Origin: Solenopsis invicta
Taxonomy: Eukaryota; Arthropoda; Insecta; Hymenoptera; Formicidae
Reading direction: 5' to 3'
NCBI RefSeq assembly: GCF_016802725.1
Contig: NC_052679.1
Span: 1,736,001 to 1,800,000, forward strand
Length of the DNA: 64,000 nt
The position numbers were made by a program, and so were the translations under genes. Shown here one piece after another: positions 25,167-37,379 of this stretch (positions are counted from its first letter, which is position 1; every line of letters begins with the position of its first letter). The notes under the pieces are model-generated. The model searched no databases. It was not told the DNA's origin and saw only the letters and a list, made by a program, of their open reading frames with translations.

Positions 25167-28100
25167 GTTTGGAAATGCAATTATTAATTAAAACTGGAGA
25201 TAAGACTCACTTTTTTATACGCCTGCAAAACAAGGTGTCCCCATCGATCGATCGCTTTGTCGATCCCCGTCAGACAATAGTCCGGTATGTAATTCGGCAA
25301 AAGGGTGTACAGTCTGTCGACGTTCATGTCGGTGTGGTACTCTATGTAATATTGTTGCGCCGCGATCATCGCCAGGTCTTCCTCCTTATCGCAGCGATAC
25401 TCGCCGAACTTGACGCCGCGTACAACCTGCTGATAGATTAAATTCGTGGCTACTTGATCTTCTGTCGGCTCGTGCCAAGGCGCGAAAATCTCCTTTCTGA
25501 AAAACAACCTCCACGGCGCGTTCCGTTCTTGTGCGCCCTGTTCCTTAGCGTACTGCTCGCATTGCGAGATTGCGTCCATCACGTGGTCGCCACCGCTGCC
25601 CAAGGACGATACCTTGTCGAATAGGGCGATATAGAGAGAGAAACCGAATTGATCTCTCAGCGAGATCTTGTCGGACAATTGATTACACAATTCTCTAGCG
25701 GTTGTGGCCGAGTCGGCGAGCAGGGTCTTGGTGTTGCCGTCCATAAAAGTGATTGGCAGCATAATCGGCTTCTTCGACTTGGTAGCCTGAAGCTCGAGCC
25801 AGCTTGGAGGTTGATTGCGAGTGCCGTTGTTGAAGGTTCTCTTGAGTCTGTCTTCGCAGTAGGGCGCGTAACCAGGCGGCCCCTCCCTGATGAAGGCCCG
25901 CAGGTAGTTGACAAACTTTTCGGAGGGTGCGAAACAGCCGACGCAGAGGGACAGTAGGATCCAACCTCGGGCGTGCGACGATTTAGATGGATTGTTGGTC
26001 AGTTGTTTGCAGATTTGGCAGTATATCTCGTCCCGCAGTTCGGCGCGCAATATCCCGTGGCCAATGATAAAGTGCAGCTTTTCGAGGTTCGACGTAGGTC
26101 TAGCCTCTAACCAGGATTGATAGCTGTCAGCGGTGTACTCGTCCTCTTGCAGCTTTCTGCGCACGTCCTCGCCCAATTTGTTCTTTCGCTTCAAGGTTAG
26201 CGATACTAACTTGTGCCTGATTGAGCGCGGCTTCTGCTTGAGAAACGTTTCCTGAAAGAAGAAACGTCAAGATGTTGCTCACTAAAGTAGAAAGAAGACA
26301 ACCGTCTTCTCGCCAATGTAACTTAAAATTAATTTTAATTAATTACGAAAGGACTTCCGCACACGTACAGGATCCATGCCCATCATCTGAGCCTCCTGAA
26401 ATTCTTTACTCCTTATAAAATTCCGTCCGAGTGTCGCCGTCACTTTCGACATTACCGAAGTCGTGTCCCTATCCATCGTATGGAATCGTGGCTCGGGTAA
26501 ATCGCCCGTAAATCGAAGTATAGTTATCCACAGAGCTTGAGCGGCCAATTGGTCGCCCTGCGTGTGTAATGGCAATAGTGGATGTTTAAGCGGCTTTCGA
26601 GAGTACTGATGCGTTATGTTGCCCTGGAAATACGTGGCCGCGAATTTCTGGAATTTAAATTCAGACAGATCCTCCTCGTCCTCCGAGGCCATCTGAATCG
26701 GGCTAATTATCTCCTGATGTTGATCGGCTTTTGGCGCGGGAAGATCCTGTTTAAAGAAAAAGGGATTTATATTTTCCTTAGGAAAAGTAACATTTTCGAC
26801 TTTTATCAATTTTTCTAAGCGTTAAGTGTCACTAGCTAAAATTACACTACAACTTTTATTCTAGTTTTAGTCCTTTTGTTTATTTGTTTTGTACGTATAT
26901 CAGTGGACGCGAGTCATCGTGTTACAACTTACGTTAAACACAGATGTTTCTCTTGCCGGAGTCGGAGCTTCGCTGCTAGAATCTGGCAAGAAATCAAACA
27001 TGGCTTCGACCAGTTTGCTGTCGTCAACTGGCTCGTCTTGCTTCTTGGCCGCGTCGTTGATTAAATTTTTCTTAATCTCCATTCGTCGTCTGTCTTCCAG
27101 TTCCATCTCGATTTCCTTCCTCTCCAATTCTTGCATGCGCTCCTACGAAATTTATACATATTACAGAACTTACAACTTTACTCAATTACATGAATCCGAT
27201 CGTGACTTTTGTTAAAGGAATGCTATCACTGCTGTTCTCAACGAATGTTATAAATACGAAAATTTTGTTTCTTGCATTAAAGATTCCCGCCCACCCTTCT
27301 CTCTACCTCTCAATTTAATATCACAGAGAAGAGGGAGCTTCCTCTCTCTCTCTCTTAGAACACGCATTAAACGCAGACGCAGCCACAAAAGCGTCGCCAA
27401 CTTGAATTTCATCTTCTTATCAGTTTAAGTAATAAATGTAAAATTTATTGGTAAATACGACGATATTTACTCTGTAATTTTGTTCCGCGATCTCTTTGGC
27501 ACGCTTGTTGCCTTGATCTTTGAGTTCGCGCTCCTCCTTTTTCCGCAATCGCAGCGCCTCCACGTGCAATCGATACTCGTATTTGATCTTCTTATATCTT
27601 CTCTGCGCGATCAGTCTCCTCACGTGCGCCTGTATCTTCACTATGGCCCACAGCTTTTTCCGATACATCTTGCGCACCAGGTGGCCTCGGGCTCGCGCCT
27701 GAAGCGCAACGATATGGCCGCGTAGGTGTCTAAATCTATGCGACAAGACGCGCGATCTGATAAGCGCCTGCAATCTCATATAACCGATTCGCATGCGCTT
27801 GTATCGTTGACGTTGCGCGTAGCCCCGCCAATACTTTTGCACGATCATCGCGGCCGCCCTCATCCTGAGGAACCTTCTCCTGTAAACCCAGCCGCGTATG
27901 TTGCGCTGCAGTATCAGGATCTTGCGCGTCAACACGCGATCGCGTTCCTGCTCGAGGAACAAATCGTGAGCGTCCTTGAGAAAAACCTTGGTGTGTCCAA
28001 GCTGGTAATCCGATCGTCCTAGTACCGCGTGACAGATCTTCGAAGTTGCTGCGCGACAGTCCACCTGAGAATTATATAGCGATATTTCATCAAGTTACTC

Positions 28101-30392
28101 GAGGAGAAATAGTCAGCCACTTGATAAAAATTGTAATAAAAATTCATCTATTCGATTGTTCACCTTGTGCGCGGGCGGAATGCCAGAGATGAGAAATCGA
28201 TATCTTTCCACAAACTCGGGGAAGGAATGGCGAATAGGGTAACCAGCTCGCCGAATTCTGATAGTTTCCATCATACCGGAATATCTCAATTGTCGGCAGC
28301 AGAGACCACGATCGAACATCTGAAATGAAATTAGCCAATGCATTTGCAACATCGATCGCGTTGCGACGACTGTCTACTCTACTATACATATATAACGAAA
28401 TTGAATAAATCTCGAGAGAGGCAGAGAGAGAGAGAGACAGGATTGCGAATACCTACCATTGGTTTTTTATATTCATTTGGTTTGATGCATCTTATGAAAA
28501 AGGGTTGACAACTGCATAGAGTTTTCATGAGCGAGTCCAATGATTTTTTGAATTGCGTCGATAGTGTGGGTGCTCTCTTTCTCGTTTCCGATCCCATACC
28601 AATGTCCTCGACGAAGCAAGCTTGGAGAAATTTATTTGACGATATATGAATAAGTTGCAGCAAATCCGCGCTGAATGTGTCTCTATTTTTCTCTAAGAAA
28701 CTTCTCGTGTCGTAAAAGACGACACCCGCAAAGTGATTCAAGCCGAAGGATGTGTTGATATCCGATTTAGGTTTCAAATAATTCCTATGACTGCCATGAG
28801 TTTTGTGGATTTTTGCCAACATAGTTTGGTCCGTGCCCTTGAAAAACATTGAAAAAGCCATCATTAGAATTTCAAGTAACTACTTTTAATTACGAGTATA
28901 TAATTAAGAGATCTCTCTTCATCCTTAATAATTCCAAGTAATACATCTATTTAATTAAACTGAAAATAAGTGAGCTTTGTACTTTTGGAAATTTCGATTC
29001 TTCATCGATAAGCGCCATGATGTTAAGCTGCTTGATGGCTATAAGATCTAAAGCGTCTTGATTGTCGACAAACTCTATATGTTGCCAGTTGATGCCCTCG
29101 TGATTGTACTCCTCTTGCTCCAACTTGAATATATGCTGAACGAAAAATTGCTGAAGATTCTCGTTGGCATAATTGATGCAAAACTGCTCGAAGCTATTGT
29201 GGTTAAAGTTCTCGAAGCCGAAGATATCCAATACGCCTATAGCACTCCGGGAGTTGTTCTTCGGCCTGTATATGGCCTCGTTAATCTTCTTTACAATATG
29301 TATGAATAATCGACCGTATATGCCCTTGACAAACGCGTCTCTGATATCGACCGACTGATCTCTCGATAACGTGGAAACCTATCGAAGGATTGTCAATCCA
29401 TTGTCAATTGCTACGTTAATATTGTTAAGAGTTTTCTTTTTACAGAATTTATATGAAAAAATACCTACTACTGTCTCACCGTGCGCGAATATGGTTCTAC
29501 GAGTAAGCGCATCTATCAAAGATTGTATCGGCACTCCCAGTAAATATGCTACTCTTTTTACATTCGTTTGCTCCGGAATCTCTGTCGCGTCTAAATTATC
29601 TGCAAGATTTGCATAAATGGATTAGAAACATTTAGGTCAGAATTTCAATTACGAGATTAACGCGCGCCGCGTTAGTTATCTCGATAGTTAGATTTCTATG
29701 AAATTTCGTACCTACAACAGTGGCTCGGTACTTAATGTTACCCATATGTAACAAAGCCGCGAGTAATTTAAGCACCTCCCATATTTCCACGTCGGAGAAT
29801 AGCAGAACCTTCATAGCTGATCTTATGTCGGCGAATTCGGCCGCATCGTCGCGCCCTTCGCAAGTAATGCCGCCACCCTAAAGGCAAAGATAATAATCAC
29901 ATATGTTTATACGTATTATTACGATAGATTGAGAGCATACAAAAGTTGATATGTTTATAGATACTTGGCATTTTTCAAAGATGTGCGTGTGCACGTGTGT
30001 CAAAGAAATTTACAAGATAAAATATGTTATTTACTACAGTATCGCTATTAACATTTAATTCGCGCACTTACCCCTATGAGATATTTATACGTGGACGCAT
30101 CTTCCAGCTCAAGTTTTTGTTTCTCGTCCTTGGAAAGACCAGCTAGCATACAATAAAAAATATGATAATTTCTCTCGTCCAAGCTTTGAGATACGATTCG
30201 TGACTTTTCCAGAAGATATTGTTCTATCTTGGCTCCTTCTATCACGCCTTGCTCATTGAAATGAATATCGATGTACTTGCCGAAACGAGAAGAATTATCG
30301 TTTCTCACAGTTTTTGCATTGCCAAAAGCTAAAACATTCAATATTCACAATCAACGTTTATTTTATCATGAGATTCACAGACACATACACAC

Positions 30393-30445
<53 letters not shown>

Positions 30446-32331
30446 TCGAGTATCGGATTCGCTTCCAAGATCTGTTGTTCGATCCACGAATGCTTTCCGC
30501 TGATCGCAGCTAGATATTGTAGAATTAATTTTGTGCTTTCTGTCTTTCCCGCTCCGCTCTCGCCACTAAAACATAAATTTTTATCAATGACATAAAGGAA
30601 GAGATTCGTACGATTTATAATTTGCGTTTACGCACACGCGGCATATACGGATAGCTTTCAATAAATGTCTTCAACAATCGTCTCTTTAGAAAAAAAGAAA
30701 AAAGAAAGAAAAAGAAAATATCGCACAAGAGAGAAAATTAATCTGAAACCTGACTCCGATTTACAAACGGATATGGCGCAACGCGATTAACGATCGAACG
30801 TGCCGTCACGAAATTGTACATAATTAATAGACGGCGGAGACGACTCTCATCGGTACCTAATTACTATGCACTGATCCTGTCCGTATCGATTCATATGCGC
30901 GTAGCTGTTATCGCCGATGGCAAATATGTGCGGTGGCAGTTCTCCGATCTTACGATCCTTGTAGAGTTTGATTTGTTCCGCGGTGTAAATAGGCAGTATC
31001 TGATACGGGTTGACGGCGACCAGGATGGAGCCCGTATACGTCTGTAAAATGACGTCGTTACGTTCGTGGATCGGTTTCATGCACCTACCTACTTTCTGCT
31101 GAATCAGTTGCTTAATTTCGTCATCGTCAGCCGAGGAACTTACGTAAATGAGATTCTCATTGTAGCGTATCAATAGATTTCGCAGAATGCCCGCTTCATG
31201 GAGGTCTCCTAAACTGATCATATCTTCTACACCTTGCACCGAAGTGGCATGCATGGCCTTTATTCGTCTCTCCGGCGTCAGCCATTGTTCCTGCGATTGA
31301 AATTATTGGAATCAATGTGGGGAATAGTTAAACTGTTGATTAGCGCCAAGGGATAATGAAAGCAGTGGTAAGGAAGCAAGCGATAAGATTATGTTGCTAC
31401 GAAAACGAAATCCATCTTTTCGATGTATGATCGCGTCTTTGAAAGCGAAATTTTTCGCAGCAACTATTATTTGATTATTTCTCGTGGTCATTACCTTGTT
31501 GTCGTCGTCCTTAACTTGAATACGTCTGCCTTCCGCCGAGATGACTCGCGCTCCGATCGCGACGTCAAATTCTCTTCCTGAGATTGGTTCGATCCATATG
31601 TAATCCCCCTGCGCAAGCGAAAAAAAGGCACGCTTTTATTATTTCCCTAAATAAACAATTTTCTAAATACAGATAAACTAATTTTTGTTTTCTATCCGCG
31701 TATGTCTACGTACGAACGTGACCTAAATAATTGTTTAAAGTAGCGAACGTGTCGTTACCCTTGAGCGTAAAAGTTAAGTCGGTATCTCGAACGACAGACA
31801 TTAATGAATATAAACCGGTAATTCACGTCATTGCACTGGATAACTGGATATCCAGTTGGTCGCGCGGACGCGGGGTGTGGATTTTAGTCGCCACGTCACG
31901 TCACGTCGCCGCGCCGGCGACGAATCTCGTCGGGATTTTTCAGAATATGCAGAAACGAAAAGTATTGAATTGACCGCGGACGAGTGCAGGGTTTTTCGCA
32001 ATCGTTCGAATTGTATAGAATTTGTATTAACGCGAGCATCGGATCTAAATTGAGTTGTTATGATATACCGTTGTAATAACTGTACGCTTTGCCATTCGGC
32101 GTGGCACGTGGCACGCAGCATGCGGCTCGCGGCTCGGAGGCATTATATACGCCTCGCTCTAACAATCTTTCAATTGTTATTCCTACATCTTTCCACGCGG
32201 CAGTCGGCACGTGCCACACGTATCCCTAAGACGATACAGCTTTTCTTTTTCTCTGATGTCCCACCATCCCACGTATTTGTTGTTAGCTAACAGCAGAGCT
32301 AACAGCAGTTAGCTAACAGCCTATACTTACC

Positions 32332-32392
<61 letters not shown>

Positions 32393-34290
32393 CTTTAAAA
32401 ATGAGAAACTGTCTCGAAATCATGACAATCTCCATTCGTTTGTGTAAAAGCGCACCCTGTTCAAGGCACGTTGTATATTCACACCGTGATTCATTGCATT
32501 GATCATCGCGGGAGATTCGACGAGCGAACGAACGATGCGAAAGTAAAATTGCTGGTCGAAGCGAAAGAAAGATCGAAGCGGCTCTTATTTCGAGGCGAGG
32601 CGAGGCGAAGCGAGAAACGGATGGAGCTCTTCCGATGTTCCGGTGAAGTGAACAATCGGGACGTAAACGTATCTCCCGTGTTGGTGTGCGCGGGGCACAC
32701 GGTCTATGCGAGCACGCGATGCGAACGATATTGCAGCCGTGTTGCAGCACAGCACGCGGAAGTCGCAGTAGGCTAACCGGCTCGTCAGAGTCTCAAGCTT
32801 CGAAGCTTTTACGTTTCATCTAATTTCGGATATTATTAGATTTTAGGACGAACCGTTTACACTAACGCGTTTAAACACCGCGCGTGTCTTGGACAAAGCG
32901 CGAAAGTTCAACATCGCGCGTACGTTTGATCGTTGCTGTCGGCGATGTGTTCGTCCATCGTGATTTGTAAAAACGTTGACGCCCCGCCACCTTTCACGTG
33001 ATGCCTTTTCGCCTTTGCGAAACGCTCAAGCGGTGCTTCCTGCAGTTCAAGATGCAATTTATCATTTTTATCAATCCGTCGCGTCGGGAACGGGAAAATC
33101 AATGAACCTCGAGAGTTTTTTTCATTTCTATAATCGTGTTTTACCTCGAGCAACAATATCGAAAAGCCAATTTCGCGTTCACGTCGATCTTTTCTCCATC
33201 TCCTCTCCAGTTCGAGATACGGCAGCTGCTGCTGATTCAAGTCATTTCCCGTAGAAAACGTTACGATTCTCTCAAGTAGTCGATCTTTAGGACACGTGGC
33301 ATGGTCGCATCGGCATTTGATATCACTCCTTCTTTTTCGTGTAATGTTCAATCGCGAAACGATCGCGACTCGGCAACGACCTCCCCTCTCTCTCTCTCTT
33401 TTTCCACTTGGGCAGCTCGTTTGAAGGGTCGGAACGCGATGAGGTCGGTACCATCAGATGTCTTGCACAAAATAATCGATCCTCTTGATCTGGATGTGAG
33501 AGGTAGAGTTTTTCGGGTTTTTCTTCTTAAATCTTAATCTTTCCCGAAATTGGGATTTTCAGCTATGGAATATTCGGGGACGGAGAGAAGGCGGCGAGAC
33601 GCATATATTCTGATGACGAGGATCAGGGAATCGGCGAGATGAAAAGAAGAAAAATTGCGTAAATAAAGAACGGAGCGTTTGCACCAAGCACTGTCCAAGT
33701 GCCAAGACTAGCGTTACTTAGCGGTACATGATTGTTTACAACGAGAGAACACGACGACTCCTGTTCGGTTATTTTCACTCGTCACAGATTCCTACTGACC
33801 GTGTTCGAAGAGAACGACGAGGAAAGCGGTAAATGTAATCGATTAGGCCGAGCGAGAGAGATGACCGTTTCTGCCGTACGCATCCTCATCGGATTTATCT
33901 CCATTCGCCGACTGGCGATTGCCAATCGACCCAGTCGCCTCATTCACGATTAACGATTAACGACGCACTTATTATTTATATCTACGCAAATTTCTAACGC
34001 TTTTTTCTCGCGGCAAGCTATTAATGTTGGACACGTGCAGCGTGTCCCGCAGACGCGTCTAATCGCTTTGAAATTTATCGAGTAGAAAACATGCTCTTGA
34101 TACATGCCGTCGTCTTGATACATATTATTGCACGTACAATATATGTACGTCGTCAATATGATTTGATACAACGTTGTAGTTGTATCAAAATATAATAATA
34201 CGCCGCGCAATGGCAAAACTGGCAAAAGCGAGAAAAGAGAGGAGAGAAAAAGAGCGCGTAATAAGAACCTACCCGTGTGACGATGACCAT
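20785..34290 (-). CDS. ck: Myosin VIIa (crinkled), unconventional myosin, 26 coding exons, 2167 aa
   Basis: Exons: 34290-34273, 31608-31495, 31290-31144, 31041-30857, 30565-30444, 30328-30072, 29877-29712, 29599-29469, 29378-28983, 28837-28457, 28319-28164, 28064-27471, 27142-26933, 26746-26369, 26251-25211, 25002-24758, 24582-24222, 24109-23991, 23916-23520, 23361-23179, 23085-22884, 22245-22117, 21995-21899, 21817-21720, 21291-21122, 20991-20785. All phases agree. The motor domain has the P-loop GESGAGKT (about 156-163, its first Ser codon split by an intron), switch I NDNSSRFGKY and switch II DIFGFENF (431). IQ motifs span about 737-855, followed by a charged helix, MyTH4-FERM, SH3 (about 1558-1625), a second MyTH4 and FERM2 to the end. 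The length fits Drosophila crinkled as I recall it. It acts in actin bundles, bristles/hairs and auditory organs. The exon 14 donor (CCT|GTACGT) is the least certain junction: a later GTAATT donor would leave exon 15 in a non-conserved frame. Confidence 0.95.
25130..25164. repeat. (CT)n microsatellite in a myosin VIIa intron
   Basis: About 17 CT units lie in the intron between exons 15 and 16, within 50 nt downstream of the exon 15 donor on the sense strand. Confidence 0.95.
30394..30443 (-). repeat. ck: (GT)n microsatellite directly at the donor of myosin VIIa exon 5
   Basis: On the sense (minus) strand the exon ends CTCGAAG and the intron begins GTGTGTGTG... for about 50 nt. The 5' splice site is therefore the first repeat unit. 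Confidence 0.95.
31042..31143 (-). other. ck: Myosin VIIa intron 3: 102-nt, stop-free, in-frame intron in the motor domain
   Basis: The donor is TAC|GTAAGT and the acceptor is TTACAG|ACG. Removal joins NENLIY to TYTGSILVAVNPYQ, the invariant myosin sequence. The intron encodes 34 open codons, so both exons read as one frame. Confidence 0.9.
31609..34272 (-). other. ck: Myosin VIIa intron 1
   Basis: This 2.66 kb intron separates the six-codon first coding exon (MVIVTR) from GDYIWIEP. It holds a long (GA)n tract at 32334-32388 and short direct repeats of GCTAACAGC at 32283-32323. No other exon was recognised. Confidence 0.8.
32334..32388. repeat. (GA)n microsatellite
   Basis: About 27 perfect GA units lie inside myosin VIIa intron 1. 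Confidence 0.97.
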
Positions 34291-34319
34291 CTCTTAAGTC
34301 GTGGTTGTCGGCACTCCGC
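34291..34319 (-). other. ck: Myosin VIIa 5' UTR part of the first coding exon, with upstream acceptor
   Basis: Directly upstream of the ATG, the minus strand has TTTTTCTTTTTAG|GCGGAG, a good acceptor at 34320. The exon carrying MVIVTR is therefore probably not the first exon, and a noncoding exon lies further upstream. Confidence 0.6.
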
Positions 34320-34705
34320 CTAAAAAGAAAAATAAATAAATAAATGTATATATGTATATACATTATATCGGATTGAGCGTGACGCGGGCATCAGCCTGCA
34401 CATACAATATTGATATACGTAATTTTTATCAAACGGTGGATGAACGCAGCTCGGTCGTCGGTCGGTGAATTTAGAAATTTAGGAGAGAGACATATTCGCG
34501 AGAGTGTCTGGTGAGAGCTAATCGAAGCTACACGAGAGAGTACGACAAAAGCTAGTACTCCAAGTTCCGAGAATCTGATCGCGTATAATACACGTCGATT
34601 ATCTGTGTACCGTCATAGATAGATAGATACGCGTGTCGCCGTTGCGCATCTATTTGGAAGAGAGCTCTGGCATCCCGGCATGCACGTCGCAGTACGCGCG
34701 CGGTA

Positions 34706-34745
34706 TGGTCTGGTATGGTCTGGTCTGGTCTGGTCTGGTCTGGTC
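34706..34745. repeat. Short tandem repeat of GGTCT units
   Basis: Roughly seven TGGTC/TGGTA units are arranged head to tail. Confidence 0.9.
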
Positions 34746-36426
34746 GCGATCACCGTTATCGTGGAAGCATCGCAAACCTGTTCGCAAAAGTGGGTTAGGC
34801 AGTTTGCGTTACCGTGCCATACGGGGCTCCACCGTGAAGATCCATCGAGAATCCCTCCCTCTGACGCGTAGTCATCAGTTCCAATATCTACCGCGCGTTA
34901 TCTCTATCTATGCGAACCGCGCAAAGTCCGCCGAGCAAAGGCACGAAGGAGTATTCGAAGAAAAGACATTCTCTTTAGCGCGATGTTACTTTTCACTCAA
35001 CTTGCACGCCAGGGACAAAAATATTTCTACAATGGATTAATTTAAATTTATCTTAAAAGATTCACACGTTTCTTTGTCACTCACGTGAGGATGAGATTTG
35101 CGATTTTACGTCAGATTACGTAACGACGAGCATCTAGCAGGTTTTTCTTCCAACAGGAGTAGTAGCTTTGATACAAACTACCCGGGGAAACTCGGAAAGA
35201 TCGATTTTCCGATCTCTGAATGGAAATTGCATTCACAGAATTTATTTAAATTTAATTCATCGGATGGATCGTGTCGATTGGGATTGGATGCATCGTCGCG
35301 TCGGTTGCGTTTCGAGTGGATCCGAGCGAATAAGTGTGCATTTTGCTTCGTCATTGGAATAATTTGTTTTGGCGAATGAGAGAGGGGGACGAAGAAAATT
35401 GAAAAGCTTTAAATTAGAATTATAATACTTTTTTCTCTTGACTTTAATTTCCACATTGTCGTCGTAACACCCCAGAGTGATTTAATCTAGAGAAAAATTC
35501 AATTATCGATTTAAATGCTCGAATCCTTAAATGAAAAAAAAAGACTTTTATTTCAACATATACAAAGGAGAAACTGACTCGTTTGTCTGTTAGCTGTTTT
35601 GAATCATATTTGATCTAGAATTCTTATCTCTTATCTTCTGATGCTAATTACGATGCGTCGTACGCATCAACTCTTTCATGTCTTTCAGTGATTCAAATGG
35701 ACACGCGCGCGCGCGCGCGCTATCATTTACGCGATTAAGCAAGCAAAGTGGCATTTTGATTTCATTCTTCGCATTTGTTGGTCATTAACGGTAACGTTAA
35801 CGGTAAATGTCACGCGACCTCCGACAATTAAAAATGCCTTTGCCGCGTCATCAATTATAGAGAAGAGAAGAGATGAGATTCGATATAAACGAATGAAATT
35901 ATTAATGCGATTGTGAAACGAATGAAATTAATACGCGTTCACGATTCGTGTCACGAACGTTGGAGTTGTAATGCAAGAGCATTATTGTTTTAATTTTATA
36001 GGCGGGTGGGACCCCTTGTCTCGCCATGAACTTGAAGCACGGGCGTGAGCACACTGAGCAGTCGCAGTCGCAGTCATTGACTTTGAAAATATCTGTGGAG
36101 AACGCGCGGTCAGTGGCGTAGGCGCGCCACGCGCGAGACGCGGAGACTTTAACGGGTGATGAAACGAGGTGCCAAGTTGCGGAGAGGCCCGACCAACATG
36201 GGGAGAACCCATACAACTTGCGCGTTTTTAATTCCTTCTCTTCCCTTCGAGAAGACATAAAAAAACAGTGAACCGTATTTCAATTTGCATTAGTATCAAT
36301 GTCGCTACCGTGGTGTACTCGTGGCTTAAATCTGCCCTAGTCCAATAGAGAATTATTTAAAAAATCAAAGGCGAGGCTCCGAAGGGACAATGCGAATATC
36401 GTTATCAACGTGATATATATATGTAC

Positions 36427-36791
36427 GCAGGGTGCTCGCGTTTTTCGCGGATTCTTTCATCGATTTGAACTTTGCAAATGTATCGAGAGAACTCGTACGG
36501 CACAGATCTCCTAGGGACGTCCCGTGGACGTCCCATAGACGTCCCTAGGAGATCTGTGATGTATAGGAAGGCACCAATCCCAGAGTTGGTTGTCGCAATC
36601 TTTACATATATCCTTACAGTCAATTTTCAAATTAAGGTTCTCTTCTATAATAAAATCATAAAATCAAAATCTCTTTTAATCACTCGTCGCACTGTCTCAT
36701 TTTATAGTCGTCTCGCGATCATTCATCCCATTTGAAGGAAAAGATTACTCGAGAATCCGCTATTAAAAAATAACAAGTGGGACACCCTGTA
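36427..36791. mobile_element. Candidate MITE with CAGGGTG ends and an internal perfect hairpin
   Basis: The left end reads CGCAGGGTGCTC and the right end, reverse-complemented, reads TACAGGGTGTCCC; both are followed inward by GCGGATTCT. At 36501-36558 there is a perfect 21-bp hairpin (CACAGATCTCCTAGGGACGTC and its complement) around a 16-nt loop that carries further GACGTCC copies. No transposase is encoded. Family assignment is not possible from sight. Confidence 0.55.
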
Positions 36792-37379
36792 TGAACGTAC
36801 GAATGTTTCGAGAGTCTCGAGTCAGGCCGTTATTAACTTTATCTCACCGTCATACTTATCTCTCACTGCAGTATTATCGTACACAAGTACCTATCACGCG
36901 CGCGTATGCTCGCGATCGAAGCGATTCGTCACTTAATTTTTTTATTAAAGCGTCCTCCAAGTATCTGCGATAAGATACATTCGATTTGCGGACACGCGAC
37001 GATAGTTGTAGAAAGCGTAAGCCGTGCGGTATGCGGCATTTAACATCAAAATGATCAAGGATAAAACTTGAAGACTCGCGATTTATCGGTGAATAAAGCT
37101 CGTTTTCGCACATTTATACGCGCGATATGTCGAGATCGAATCAAAGATTTGCACAATCGAGCTACTAGAATGGTGCAAAAACACCATTCGTGTCGAGGTC
37201 TACGCTAATGCATTGGATAATCGTGCGAGCGACTCAAAACTTATTTTCGTTATCCTCTCGTCATCTTTGAGAGATACTTTTACATTCCAATTTTTTCAAC
37301 TCGTCGTCTTTCTCAAGTAATAACCGCGAGTCTTGAATCTTTTCAGTGTTAGACGAGGATATCGTCCGCCAACACTGAT

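Noticed and set aside
26337..26368. Longer myosin VIIa exon 14 using the TTTC|GTAATT donor
   Set aside because: It would put exon 15 in a frame that loses the conserved sequence RHKLVSLTLKRKNKLGED.
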